NCBI GenBank assembly: GCA_024397995.1
Contig: CP073746.1
Location: forward strand, 868,001-932,000
DNA: 64,000 nucleotides
Source of the DNA: a bacterium SCSIO 12827
GTDB taxonomy: Bacteria > Pseudomonadota > Alphaproteobacteria > Rhodospirillales > Casp-alpha2
Direction: 5' to 3'
The first letter of the stretch is position 1. Each line of letters begins with the position of its first letter. A program made the position numbers and the translations under genes. Below are positions 1 through 8,615 of this stretch, in pieces. The notes under the pieces are model-generated. The model was not told where the DNA came from. It worked only from the letters and a program-made list of their open reading frames with translations, and made no database searches.

Positions 1-2
1 AA

Positions 3-878
3 GAAGAGCAGCTGGATCTGTACAATCAAATCAAATCGCAGATCGTTCTGTTGACGGATACAAACAAATCCATCGAACGGTTCGTGCCGAACACCTTCCT
101 CAAACTGTTGAATAAAGAAAACGTCATTGACGTCGAACTGGGCGATTACGCGCTGCGTGACATGTCAGTTCTGTTCACGGATATCCGTGATTTCACGACG
201 CTGTCCGAAACGATGACGCCCAACGACAATTTCAGCTTCATCAACAATTACCTCGGCCGCATGGGGCCGATCATCCGCGACCACAAGGGATTCATCGATA
301 AGTACATCGGTGATGCGATCATGGCGTTGTTCGATGAACCGGACAATGCGCTGTCGGCGGCCGTGGACATGCTGCAGCGCCTGGAACGCTATAACCAGGA
401 AGAACGTATCCGCTACGGCCGTGATGCCATCCGTATCGGCATCGGCATCAATACGGGCTCCCTGATGCTCGGCACCATCGGCGAGGAACACCGCATGGAC
501 GGCACCGTGATCAGTGATGCGGTCAACCTGGCGGCCCGGGTCGAGGGGTTGACGAAAGAATATGGCGTGCCTTTGATCATCACCGACAACACCCTGAATT
601 CCCTATCGGACCCGGGGCAGTATTTGATCCGACCGTTGGATTCCGTGACGGTCAAAGGCAAGACCAAGCAGGTGGCCGTGTTCGAAGTCCTGGATGGTCT
701 TTCCGATCATGATCGTGCGGCCAAGGAAGCAACCCTTGAAACCTATCTGGCAGCGATCGCGGCGCTAAAGTCGGGGCATCCGGTTCGCGCCCGGAGATTG
801 TTCGAGGAATGCCTCGCCGCCAACCCGAACGATACGCCCGTGCGCCTTCATCTGAGCCGGCTGACGGTCGAGGCCTAG
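3..878 (+). CDS. Class III adenylate/guanylate cyclase, C-terminal part (5' truncated by window edge)
   Basis: C-terminal part of a class III nucleotide cyclase, making a cyclic nucleotide second messenger, probably cAMP. The frame is already open at base 3; the TTG at 51 lacks a ribosome site, so the true start lies outside the window. The visible part begins with a helical, charged linker such as normally follows a sensor or membrane domain. The catalytic domain follows (about 150-690): FTDIRDFT and KYIGDAIMALF carry the two metal-binding Asp, with a Lys four residues before the second, and ISDAVNLAARVE carries the partner Asp plus the Asn/Arg pair. The Lys/Asp pair argues for ATP rather than GTP. 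The last 60 residues look like a short TPR-like tail. The next gene is convergent, so this one ends its transcript here. Sensor type cannot be told. Confidence 0.9.
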   Translation, partial: EEQLDLYNQIKSQIVLLTDTNKSIERFVPNTFLKLLNKENVIDVELGDYALRDMSVLFTDIRDFTTLSETMTPNDNFSFINNYLGRMGPIIRDHKGFIDKYIGDAIMALFDEPDNALSAAVDMLQRLERYNQEERIRYGRDAIRIGIGINTGSLMLGTIGEEHRMDGTVISDAVNLAARVEGLTKEYGVPLIITDNTLNSLSDPGQYLIRPLDSVTVKGKTKQVAVFEVLDGLSDHDRAAKEATLETYLAAIAALKSGHPVRARRLFEECLAANPNDTPVRLHLSRLTVEA

Positions 879-988
879 GCGCGCTTTTTTGCTCGATGCC
901 GGGGGCGTGCCTGAACTTTGGCCGCGCGCCGCCGCCGGGGAGGATGATCGGAAGGCATCTTTTCTGTGTCTTCCGCCGTCCCGATGGC

Positions 989-1888
989 CTATTCCGCCGC
1001 GGCGCTTTCCGTCTTCTTGCCGACGGTTTTTTCATAGTCCTCGATCAGCCAATGAGTGATCTGGCCCGGCGTGAAGGTCATGTCGTCGATCTGGCCGACG
1101 GGTGTTACTTCGGCGGCGGAGCCGGTGAGGAAGATTTCCGTCGCCTTTTTCAGCTCGTCCGGGAAGATCGCCCGCTCAATGACCTCAATCCCCCGGGCCT
1201 TGGCCAGGGCGATCACGGTTTGACGGGTGATGCCGTTGAGGAAGCAATCCGGCGTCGGCGTGTGCAGTTTGCCGTCGCCGAAGGAAATGAAGATGTTCGC
1301 CCCCGTGGCCTCGGCCACTTGGCCGCGGTAGTCCAGCATCAGGGCATCCTGGCAGCCGTGCGATTCCGCCGTATGCTTGGATAGGGTGCAGATCATATAC
1401 AGGCCCGCGGCCTTGGCGTGAACCGGCGCACATTCAGGTGCCGGACGACGCCAGGTCGAGGTTTCCAGCTTGATGCCTTTTTCGCGCAATTCCGGCGAAA
1501 AGTAGCTGGGCCAATCCCAGGCGGCGATGGCGACGTTGATGCGGTTCTGTTGGGCCGACACACCCATCATTTCCGATCCGCGCCAGGCGACCGGGCGGAT
1601 GTAGCCGTCGACGATGCCGTTTTTGGTGCAGGCGTCGATGCAGGCCTGGTCGATCTCTTCCACCGTGTAGGGGATTTTGAAGCCCAGGGTTTGCGCGGAA
1701 TAGAACAACCGTTCCGTATGTTCGCGCAGCTTGAAGATTTGCCCCGAGTACATGCGTTCGCCTTCGAACACACAAGAGCCGTAATGCAGGCCGTGGGTCA
1801 GGACATGGACGCGGGCGTCCCGCCAATCGACCCATTCCCCATTGAACCAGATCAGACCGTCGCGGTCGTCGAAGGTAGCAGTTGCCAT
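989..1888 (-). CDS. ilvE: Branched-chain amino acid aminotransferase (class IV PLP)
   Basis: Fold-type IV PLP aminotransferase, 299 aa, the usual IlvE length; it would make Leu, Ile and Val from their keto acids with glutamate as amino donor. The PLP lysine is in HAKAAGLYM (Lys159); EATGANIFI and LTGSAAEVTPV are the typical phosphate and substrate loop motifs. The frame stays open to 1945, but the ATG at 1888 gives the normal MATATFDDRDGLIWFNG start, and the extra 19 residues would run into the promoter. The gene is divergent from a MarR regulator; a good sigma-70 promoter lies upstream (-35 TTGACT, -10 TAATAA, spacing 17) and a palindrome overlaps its -35. This suggests control by the MarR protein (inference). 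A D-amino-acid transaminase or 4-amino-4-deoxychorismate lyase is less likely given length and motifs. Confidence 0.92.
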   Translation of the reverse strand: MATATFDDRDGLIWFNGEWVDWRDARVHVLTHGLHYGSCVFEGERMYSGQIFKLREHTERLFYSAQTLGFKIPYTVEEIDQACIDACTKNGIVDGYIRPVAWRGSEMMGVSAQQNRINVAIAAWDWPSYFSPELREKGIKLETSTWRRPAPECAPVHAKAAGLYMICTLSKHTAESHGCQDALMLDYRGQVAEATGANIFISFGDGKLHTPTPDCFLNGITRQTVIALAKARGIEVIERAIFPDELKKATEIFLTGSAAEVTPVGQIDDMTFTPGQITHWLIEDYEKTVGKKTESAAAE

Positions 1889-1929
1889 TGTAATATTCTT
1901 TCGTCCATCCGTTTTTCCCAAGAACGATG

Positions 1930-1958
1930 TTGCGTTTATTATCATTCTCAGGCATATA
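1930..1958 (+). promoter_or_regulatory. Candidate promoter of the MarR gene
   Basis: TTGCGT (1930-1935) and CATATA (1953-1958) lie 17 bases apart on the plus strand, facing the MarR gene at 2032. The -10 touches the palindrome at 1956-1978, as expected for autoregulation. Confidence 0.45.
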
Positions 1959-1964
1959 AGTCAA
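1936..1964 (-). promoter_or_regulatory. Promoter of ilvE (sigma-70 type)
   Basis: On the minus strand TTGACT (1964-1959) and TAATAA (1941-1936) are separated by exactly 17 bases, about 48 bases before the ilvE start. The -35 overlaps the left arm of the palindrome at 1956-1978. Confidence 0.6.
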
Positions 1965-1978
1965 TAACACTGACTTAT
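1956..1978. promoter_or_regulatory. Perfect 8-bp inverted repeat, likely MarR operator
   Basis: ATAAGTCA (1956-1963), seven bases, then TGACTTAT (1971-1978): a perfect inverted repeat in the divergent ilvE/marR region. It overlaps the -35 of the ilvE promoter and the -10/start region of the marR promoter. Size and place fit a MarR dimer site; assignment to the adjacent MarR protein is inferred. Confidence 0.6.
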
Positions 1979-2031
1979 TTTTGCGGGGTCTTCGATCATA
2001 TTTTCCGGCGGCCCCGGTGAAGGAAACCGTC

Positions 2032-2544
2032 ATGGATGAACAGGTCCCCTGGGTCCAGCAGCAGGCCGATCCCCTGGCGCCGCGCGATGACGACCTGCGC
2101 CACGCCATGGAACTTCTGTTCTTCGCCTACCGTGACTTCACGGGCGAAGCCGACGCCGTTCTGGCCGATTACGACATGGGCCGCGCCCATCACCGGGCGG
2201 TCTATTTCATCGGCGCCAACACGGGCATCAGCGTGTCGGAATTGCTGGCGATCCTGAAGATCACCAAACAGTCCCTCAACCGTGTGCTGTCGACCCTGAT
2301 CGACGAAGGTTATGTCGTGCAGGAAACCGACGACGGCGACCGTCGCCGGAGGCTCATGCATTTGACGCCCAAGGGCCGTGATCTGGAGCAGCTTTTGACC
2401 CGCCGCCAGTCGGCGCATATCGCGCGCGCCTACCGCGACGCGGGCCCCGATGCGGTCGAAGGCTTTCGCCGCGTGCTGTTCGGCCTGATCAACGAGGCGG
2501 ACCGCCATCGCGTGCCTCCCCCTGGGCCCGCGGCCCACGGCTGA
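2032..2544 (+). CDS. MarR-family transcriptional regulator (PetP-like)
   Basis: Winged-helix regulator of 170 aa. The HTH core is at about residues 66-96 (GISVSELLAILKITKQSLNR) and the wing is DDGDRRRRLMHLTPKG at 101-116, both standard for MarR. The ATG at 2032 is preceded by AAGGAAA at good spacing; an in-frame ATG at 1981 lies inside the promoter and is rejected. The gene is followed by an OmpR-type regulator and then an EnvZ-like kinase. A MarR protein next to an OmpR regulator is the arrangement called petP-petR in Rhodobacter capsulatus (established), where it sits beside the bc1 genes; here petABC is 30 kb away. Likely an autorepressor of its divergent promoter. Ligand unknown. Confidence 0.88.
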   Translation: MDEQVPWVQQQADPLAPRDDDLRHAMELLFFAYRDFTGEADAVLADYDMGRAHHRAVYFIGANTGISVSELLAILKITKQSLNRVLSTLIDEGYVVQETDDGDRRRRLMHLTPKGRDLEQLLTRRQSAHIARAYRDAGPDAVEGFRRVLFGLINEADRHRVPPPGPAAHG

Positions 2545-2636
2545 CGGGCTGCCGCGTCCGGCTTGATCATGATAGGATTTACACCGGCCTTGCGGCGGCT
2601 TGAACGCTTGACCGCATGGCACGAGGGAGTGATGCC

Positions 2637-3320
2637 GTGAATGCCGACCTGCCGCATCTTCTTGTCGTTGACGACGACGGCCGTCTGCGCGACCTGCTGA
2701 GCCGCTTTCTGACGGAGAACGGCTTCGTCGTGGTCACCGCCGCCGATGCGGCCCAGGCGCGCAGCCGGCTCAGCCATTTCGATTTCGACGCGGTGATCCT
2801 GGACCTCATGATGCCGGGGGAAACGGGTCTGGAATTCGCGCGCGACCTGCGCACCCGGTCGACCATTCCCATCCTGATGCTGACCGCCATGGCGGAGACC
2901 GAGGACCGAATCTCGGGCCTGGAGGGCGGCGCCGACGATTATGTGGTTAAGCCGTTCGAACCGCGTGAACTGCTTTTGCGCATTCGCAACATCATGAAGC
3001 GCACCCCTCAGGCCCAGGCCCCCGGGGATGATCTTCATCTCGGCGATTTTCTGTTCCGCCGTGACCGGGGCGAGCTGTTGCGGGGGGGGCAGCCGGTGCG
3101 CCTGACCGATCTGGAGGCCGGATTGCTGAGCGCGCTTGCCGCGCGTCCGGGCGACGTGCTGACCCGCGACGACCTGATCGCCCGCACGGGGGCGGCCGGC
3201 GGCGGGCGTGCCGTCGATGTACAGGTCACCCGTCTTCGCCGTAAGATCGAGCCCGATCCCCGCGATCCCCGCTATCTACAGACTGTGCGGGGCAAGGGCT
3301 ACGTTCTACGTCCTGATTGA
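2637..3320 (+). CDS. OmpR-family response regulator (PetR-like)
   Basis: Two-component response regulator, 227 aa. The receiver domain (residues 1-120) has the acidic pocket VVDDDGR, the phospho-acceptor Asp56 in ILDLMMPG, the Thr in MLTAMAE and the Lys in VVKPFEP. The winged-helix DNA-binding domain fills the C-terminal half, ending in VQVTRLRRKIEPDPRDPRYL and the RGKGYVL hairpin typical of OmpR. GTG at 2637 is chosen because GAGGGAG lies seven bases before it; the ATG at 2616 has no such site. It ends 10 bases before the kinase gene and is its probable partner. It resembles PetR in context, but the target genes are not known. Confidence 0.92.
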   Translation: MNADLPHLLVVDDDGRLRDLLSRFLTENGFVVVTAADAAQARSRLSHFDFDAVILDLMMPGETGLEFARDLRTRSTIPILMLTAMAETEDRISGLEGGADDYVVKPFEPRELLLRIRNIMKRTPQAQAPGDDLHLGDFLFRRDRGELLRGGQPVRLTDLEAGLLSALAARPGDVLTRDDLIARTGAAGGGRAVDVQVTRLRRKIEPDPRDPRYLQTVRGKGYVLRPD

Positions 3321-3330
3321 AGACCCGGCC

Positions 3331-4650
3331 ATGCCCCTTCAGACAACCATCAAGAACGCCCTGCCGAAAAGCCTGCTCGGCCGCGCCCTGCTAATCATCG
3401 TCACGCCGCTGATCCTGTTGCAGGTGGTGTCGGGGCTGATTTTCTACGAAACCCATTGGGACAAGGTGTCCTACCGTCTGGCGCGCAGCGTCGCCGGCGA
3501 CGTGGCGGCCATCGTGCAACTGGTGACTGACGACCCCAGTGAGGAAGGCCGCGAGCGCGCCGCCGCCCTGGCCGGCCGCAACATGGACATGTTCGTGACC
3601 TTTCTGCCGGGCGCGATCCTGTCCAATAAAGCCGTGCCGCCGACCAACGACCTGGAAGAGGTGCTTGACCGTTCCATGCAGAGTTTCATCGTCAAGCCCT
3701 ACCGCCTGGATTCGGAAAGTTCCGACCGCAACGTGAGCATCGACGTACAGCTTGCCGACGGCGTGCTGCGCATCACCACCACACGCAAGCGGCTGTTTTC
3801 GACCACGGTCTATGTCTTTGTCATCTGGATGATCGGCACGTCGCTGATTCTGTTCGGGGTCGCCACCATCTTCATGCGCAATCAGGTGAAGCCGATCCGC
3901 CGCCTGGCCCGTGCCGCCGATAATTTCGGCAAGGGCCGCGACGTATCAAACTTCAAACCCGAAGGCGCGACCGAGGTCCGCCAGGCGGCCCAGGCCTTCA
4001 TGGCCATGCGTGAACGCATCCAGCGCCAGATCACCCAGCGCACGGACATGCTGTCTGGTGTGTCCCATGACCTGCGCACGCCGTTGACGCGGATGAAGCT
4101 GCAATTGGCGATGTTCAAGAACGTCGATGGGGTGGACGACCTATCCGCCGATGTTTCGGAAATGGAACACATGCTGGAAGGCTATCTTGCCTTCGCCCGC
4201 GGCGAGGGCACGGAAAAACCGACGCCGACGGATCTGGGCATGCTGTTGGAGGACGTGGTCAGTCAGGTCCGACGCCGTGGCCGGCCCATCGACCTGCACC
4301 TGGAAGATCAGTTGAACCTGCCGTTGCGACCCAATGCCTTCAAGCGCTGCGTCACCAATCTGGTGGAGAATGCCGCGCGCTATGGCCAACATGTGTCGGT
4401 GCGGGCAGGGCACCGGGGCGACACCATCGAGATCACCGTGGATGACGACGGGCCCGGCATTCCCGAAGACAAACGTGCCGAGGTGTTCCGGCCGTTTTTT
4501 CGGCTCGACGATTCCCGAAACCCGGAAACGGGTGGGGTCGGGCTGGGTCTGACCATCGCCCGCGACGTGGTGCGCAGCCACGGCGGCGAAATCCTGTTGT
4601 CGGAATCGCCGGCCGGTGGTCTGCGCGGCCGTATCCGCCTGCCCCTATAG
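3331..4650 (+). CDS. EnvZ-like sensor histidine kinase
   Basis: Inner-membrane sensor kinase, 439 aa, partner of the OmpR-type regulator just upstream. A first membrane helix (about residues 19-40), a periplasmic region of some 115 residues, a second helix (about 158-180), then HAMP, the H-box GVSHDLRTPLTRMK, and an ATPase domain with LVENAARY (N box), VDDDGPGIP (G1) and GLGLTIARDV (G2). All catalytic residues are present. The frame stays open far upstream inside the regulator gene, but ATG 3331 comes right after that gene's stop and opens a normal EnvZ-like amino end. The small periplasmic domain has no motif I recognise, so the stimulus is unknown. Confidence 0.92.
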   Translation: MPLQTTIKNALPKSLLGRALLIIVTPLILLQVVSGLIFYETHWDKVSYRLARSVAGDVAAIVQLVTDDPSEEGRERAAALAGRNMDMFVTFLPGAILSNKAVPPTNDLEEVLDRSMQSFIVKPYRLDSESSDRNVSIDVQLADGVLRITTTRKRLFSTTVYVFVIWMIGTSLILFGVATIFMRNQVKPIRRLARAADNFGKGRDVSNFKPEGATEVRQAAQAFMAMRERIQRQITQRTDMLSGVSHDLRTPLTRMKLQLAMFKNVDGVDDLSADVSEMEHMLEGYLAFARGEGTEKPTPTDLGMLLEDVVSQVRRRGRPIDLHLEDQLNLPLRPNAFKRCVTNLVENAARYGQHVSVRAGHRGDTIEITVDDDGPGIPEDKRAEVFRPFFRLDDSRNPETGGVGLGLTIARDVVRSHGGEILLSESPAGGLRGRIRLPL

Positions 4651-4790
4651 GCATATCCGGCGGGACGTCCCCAGCGGATTTCATGGCAATTCCGCCGATG
4701 ACATCTATAATGGAAAAAGATCACGTAATGGTCCGATAATAGAGGCACCGCGGCCCTGGGAGGGGTCGGCTTGGTGTCTGGGGGGTGTAG

Positions 4791-5450
4791 GTGACTGATT
4801 CCCTTCCGTCAAAAGTTCTGATTGCCGACGATCATGCCCTGTTCCGCAAGGGGCTGGGCTCGCTGTTGGAAATCATCGATCCCGACATCACGGTGGTCGA
4901 AGCCGCGAGTTATCCGGAAGCCCTGCGCACGGCCAACGAAACCGACGACCTGGACCTCGCGCTTGTCGATCTGGGCATGCCGGGGATGGAACGGTTCGCG
5001 GGCCTGAACGCCCTGATCCGTTCCCTGGACGGCGTGCCGGTGGTGGTCGTGTCCGCCGCCGAAACGTCAGAGGAAATGAGTCTGGCGATGGATTGTGGTG
5101 CCCATGGCTACATCCCCAAGACCCTGGACAGTTCCGTGGTGGTCAATGCCGTGCGTCAGGTGATCGCCGGGGAAATCTATCTGCCGCCGACACTGCTCGA
5201 CTGGGCTCCCGGCGGGGCCAAGACCGAAGGCCCCGGCGGATTGCACCTGACGCCGCGTCAACGTGACGTACTCAACCTCATGGCCGGCGGCAAGTCGAAC
5301 AAAGAGATCGCCCGCATCCTGGGGCTCGCCGAAGGCACCATCAAGCTGCATGTCACGGGCCTGCTGAAGGTGCTCGACGCGAACAACCGGACCCAGGCGG
5401 TTATCAAGGCGGCATCGCTGGGGTTGACACAGGGCCTGGAACAGGACTGA
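4791..5450 (+). CDS. NarL/FixJ-family response regulator (LuxR-type HTH)
   Basis: Response regulator of 219 aa with GTG start. Receiver domain: IADDHALFRKGL, phospho-acceptor Asp in LVDLGMPGM, VVVSAAE, and the Lys of YIPKTLD. A LuxR/GerE HTH follows in the C-terminal third (LTPRQRDVLNLMAGGKSNKE, then IARILGLAEGTIKLHV). The gene lies 22 bases before a large hybrid kinase, its probable phosphodonor. A 140-base gap separates it from the EnvZ-like kinase, so it likely starts a new transcript. Family members usually respond to nutrients, respiration or quorum-type inputs; nothing in the sequence tells which. Confidence 0.9.
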   Translation: MTDSLPSKVLIADDHALFRKGLGSLLEIIDPDITVVEAASYPEALRTANETDDLDLALVDLGMPGMERFAGLNALIRSLDGVPVVVVSAAETSEEMSLAMDCGAHGYIPKTLDSSVVVNAVRQVIAGEIYLPPTLLDWAPGGAKTEGPGGLHLTPRQRDVLNLMAGGKSNKEIARILGLAEGTIKLHVTGLLKVLDANNRTQAVIKAASLGLTQGLEQD

Positions 5451-5472
5451 CCGCGCCGACAAGGAGGGCGCC

Positions 5473-8127
5473 ATGACGTCCCGCTGTCCCCATACGGGCC
5501 TTGGCACCAGAGGCCGGGAAAACAATCATTCTCCGTTGAATGTTCGCCGCCAATCAGGCGCGGCGGCCGTTGCCGTCCCGATATTGATTTCGGCGGCGCC
5601 GGCATGGGCGCAATCCGATGCGGTGATGGCCTATCCGGGACCGGCGGTCATGGCCGGGCTGGCGGTCGCAGCAGCGGCGTTCCTTGTCGGGTTGTGGTGG
5701 GGGCGCCGACGGCGCGATCCGGCGACCGTGGAAAATCCCGCGGCACGGGTGGAGGAAGCCCCCCCCCGACGCGCGATGACGGCCGCCGAACGTGATGCCG
5801 AAACGGATGCCCACTACCGCATCATTTCAGAACTGACCTCGGACGTCGTCTATGCCTATGACGTTGCCCCCGATGGGCGCGTGACGTCGAAATGGCAGGT
5901 CGGCGGGATCGACGGCCTAGCCGGGCAGTCCGGGCAAAGCGACGCGCCCCTTGCCTGGCTGACGCAGATTCATCCCGATGATGTGCCGATCCTGGAATCC
6001 CGCGATCAGCGCCTGCGCCTTGGCATTCCGTCGACCGACGAATTCCGCTTGCTGTCGGCCGACGGCCGGGTGCGTTGGCTGCGCGTTTATTCACGCCCGG
6101 AACGGGGGACTAGCGGCGAGGTCGTGCGCGTGGTCGGCGCCGCCAAGGAGATCACCCAGGACAAGCGCTGGGAAGAGGCGCTGGCCGATTCCGAAAGCAA
6201 GCTGCAGGCGACGTCGCGCACGGCCCGCGTCGGTTATTGGGAACATTTCCCGGATGATAACCGCACCGTCTGTTCGCCCGTCCTGTGGCGGATCTGGGGC
6301 CTGCGTCCCGGTCGCGCGGGGCCCACGGGGAAGGTCTTTCTGGACATGATCCATCCCGACGACCGCCCGCGCATCGCCGCCGCCTATGAAGATCCCGTGC
6401 CCAATTGCCGGCATGAGTACCGGGTTCTTCGGCCCGACGGCTCGGTGCGCTACGTCTTTGAGGATCTTAGCGCCGATTTCGACGAACACGGCCGCGCGCG
6501 CCGGCTGTTCGGGGTGACCCAGGACATTACCGAGCGCAAGCGGGCCGAACAGGCGCTGCGCGATTCCGAGCTGCGCTACCACGCCATCGTCGAGGACCAG
6601 ACGGAGTTGATCCGGCGCTGCACCCCTGACGGGGTTCGGACCTTCGTCAACGAAGCCTATTGCCAATATTACGGCGTGCCCCGTGAACAGCTGATCGGCC
6701 GGCCCGTCGGCTCGGAACTGAGCGACAGTGAAGCCGCCTTGCGTCAGGCCATCATTCGCCGGATCGGCCCGAAAAACCCGATCGAGGAGAATCTCCACCG
6801 GGTGATCGGGCACGACGGCAAGGTCAGCTGGCAGCAATGGACCGAACGCGCGGTGTTCGACGACGACGGGCGCATGGTGGAAATCCAGGGCGTCGGCCGC
6901 GATGTCACGGCCACGAAAGAGGCCGAGGAAATGTTGGCCGAGGCCAAGGACGCCGCCGAACTGGCAAGCGCCGCCAAGTCACGTTTCCTGGCCGCCGCAA
7001 GCCATGATCTGCGTCAGCCCCTGCAGGCGCTGGCGATGTTCGTCAACGTGTTGTCGGAACGGGACCTGGACGACAAGGCGAAGCAGCTTATCAACCGCAT
7101 CAGCGACTGTTCGGACGCCCTGGAACGCCTGCTTGGCTCGTTGCTCGATATTTCCAAACTGGATGCCGGACTGTTCGTGCCGCAGCGGCGCGATTTCAAC
7201 CTCGGCGCGGTGCTGGAACGCCTGTGTTCGGAAATCCGCCCGTTGGCCGAGGAAAAGGGCCTGCGGCTCAACATGGTGCCGTGCGCGCTTCTGGTCGACA
7301 GCGATCCGGGCTTGCTCGACCGTCTGTTGCGCAATCTTTTGACCAATGCGGTGCGACATACGGAAACCGGCAAGATCCTCGTCGGCTGCCGGCGTGCCGG
7401 GTCCAATGTGCGTGTCGAAATCTGGGATACGGGCGTCGGCATTCCGGACGATCAACTGGACATGATCTTCGAGGAGTTCCACCAAGTCGGTAATCCGGCG
7501 CGCGACCGGCGCGAAGGGCTGGGCCTGGGGCTTGCCATCGTGCAGCGGCTGTCCAATCTGCTCGACCATCCCGTGGATGTGCGGTCGTGGGTGGGCCGGG
7601 GGTCGGGGTTCTCCGTCAGCCTACCCTTGGCGGGCGATCATGCGCCTGCGGAAATGACCCTGCCGGCGGATGAGCATCCCGATGTGACGGGGGCCGTGGT
7701 GGTCGGCATCGACGATGAGGCCGATATTCGCGACGCGTTGGGGTTGCTGTTAACGGGCTGGGGTTATGACGCCGTGGTCGCCGGCTCGGCGGTCGAGGCG
7801 ATCGCCAAGCTGGAGCAGGAACGCAAGCAGCCGGAATTGGTCGTCGCCGATTATCGGCTCAAGCTTGGCCATACGGGGGCCGATGCGATTTTAGCCATCC
7901 GCCATGTCTGGGGTGGGGATGTGCCGGGGTTCCTTTTGACCGGGGACACGGGCCCGGACCGCCTGCGCGAGGCGGCGGCCAGCGGATTCGAGGTCATGCA
8001 CAAGCCGATTCAGCCCGAGAAACTGCGCCTGATGGTCGCGGAATCGATCGCCTATGCCCGCCGGATGGCCGCGATCGAGGCGCGTGCCCGGGCGCAGGAA
8101 AAGGACGAGATGGAACGCCAGGTCTGA
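5473..8127 (+). CDS. PAS-containing hybrid sensor histidine kinase with C-terminal receiver
   Basis: Large hybrid kinase of 884 aa. A strong ribosome site (AAGGAGG, 5461-5467) fixes the ATG at 5473. An amino-terminal hydrophobic stretch ending AAPAWAQS looks like a signal sequence and is followed by a second membrane helix (about 53-76) and basic residues. Three PAS domains follow (about 115-225, 240-355 and 365-480), each ending in a PAC-like VTQDITERK or GRDVTATKEA tail. The H-box is AASHDLRQPLQALA (His near 511), the ATPase has DTGVGIP and GLGLGLAIVQRL, and a receiver domain (about 740-865) has Asp near 793 in VVADYRL. The DLRQPLQ H-box and NarL-type partner are typical of PAS/NarL pairs. 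Ligands of the PAS domains (haem, flavin or none) cannot be read here. Confidence 0.92.
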   Translation: MTSRCPHTGLGTRGRENNHSPLNVRRQSGAAAVAVPILISAAPAWAQSDAVMAYPGPAVMAGLAVAAAAFLVGLWWGRRRRDPATVENPAARVEEAPPRRAMTAAERDAETDAHYRIISELTSDVVYAYDVAPDGRVTSKWQVGGIDGLAGQSGQSDAPLAWLTQIHPDDVPILESRDQRLRLGIPSTDEFRLLSADGRVRWLRVYSRPERGTSGEVVRVVGAAKEITQDKRWEEALADSESKLQATSRTARVGYWEHFPDDNRTVCSPVLWRIWGLRPGRAGPTGKVFLDMIHPDDRPRIAAAYEDPVPNCRHEYRVLRPDGSVRYVFEDLSADFDEHGRARRLFGVTQDITERKRAEQALRDSELRYHAIVEDQTELIRRCTPDGVRTFVNEAYCQYYGVPREQLIGRPVGSELSDSEAALRQAIIRRIGPKNPIEENLHRVIGHDGKVSWQQWTERAVFDDDGRMVEIQGVGRDVTATKEAEEMLAEAKDAAELASAAKSRFLAAASHDLRQPLQALAMFVNVLSERDLDDKAKQLINRISDCSDALERLLGSLLDISKLDAGLFVPQRRDFNLGAVLERLCSEIRPLAEEKGLRLNMVPCALLVDSDPGLLDRLLRNLLTNAVRHTETGKILVGCRRAGSNVRVEIWDTGVGIPDDQLDMIFEEFHQVGNPARDRREGLGLGLAIVQRLSNLLDHPVDVRSWVGRGSGFSVSLPLAGDHAPAEMTLPADEHPDVTGAVVVGIDDEADIRDALGLLLTGWGYDAVVAGSAVEAIAKLEQERKQPELVVADYRLKLGHTGADAILAIRHVWGGDVPGFLLTGDTGPDRLREAAASGFEVMHKPIQPEKLRLMVAESIAYARRMAAIEARARAQEKDEMERQV

Positions 8128-8143
8128 CGGGCGGCCGGGAAGA

Positions 8144-8497
8144 TCAGAAAAGCCGTCCGCCGTTGGGAACCTTCAGGTCCGGGTGGATCAGCACGACCTC
8201 GCCGTCCGTGTCGGGAAACCCCAGGACCAACACTTCCGACATGAACTTGCCGATCTGCTTTGACGGAAAATTGACGACGCCCGCGACCTGACGCCCGACT
8301 AGGCTGTCCGGCGTGTAGTGGCGGGTGATCTGGGCCGAGGTCTTGCGCTCGCCGATGTCCGGGCCGAAATCGACCCACAGTTTGATGGCGGGGCGGCGGG
8401 CTTCGGGAAAGGGTTCGGCGCGGACGATCGTCCCGACGCGGATATCCACGGCCAGGAAATCGTCGAAAGTGATCTGCGGGGGCGGGCTTTTGGACAT
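8144..8497 (-). CDS. csaA: CsaA-like tRNA-binding domain protein
   Basis: Small protein of 117 aa consisting of one OB-fold tRNA-binding domain, the CsaA type: [20 protein letters not shown] near the start, then the conserved [22 protein letters not shown] and [17 protein letters not shown] blocks. CsaA is described as a secretion-linked chaperone able to bind tRNA and nascent proteins; its exact job is not settled. The length is that of the single-domain family, unlike MetRS or PheRS, where the fold is only one part. It converges on the hybrid kinase gene (16-base gap) and lies beyond a terminator from the phasin gene, so it has its own promoter. Confidence 0.9.
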   Translation of the reverse strand: MSKSPPPQITFDDFLAVDIRVGTIVRAEPFPEARRPAIKLWVDFGPDIGERKTSAQITRHYTPDSLVGRQVAGVVNFPSKQIGKFMSEVLVLGFPDTDGEVVLIHPDLKVPNGGRLF

Positions 8498-8563
8498 GGA
8501 GTGTCTCCTTCGGCCCGGAAATTTATCGCGCTTACCCCGTCATGCAATCAAAAAGGCGGACAA

Positions 8564-8591
8564 CAAAAAAGGCCGCCCTCAGGGGGCGGCC
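8564..8591 (-). terminator. Rho-independent terminator after the phasin gene
   Basis: Read on the minus strand, GGCCGCCC and GGGCGGCC (8591-8584 and 8578-8571) form an 8-bp stem with a five-base loop, followed by a run of six T. It sits 25 bases past the phasin stop. Confidence 0.85.
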
Positions 8592-8615
8592 TTCTTCGAA
8601 AGACGGAAAAGCCGA

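Noticed and set aside
1932-1952. Fur-box-like half site (GAGAATGATAAT) in the ilvE promoter
   Set aside because: Only the left half fits the consensus; the right half does not, and it coincides with the -10 region.
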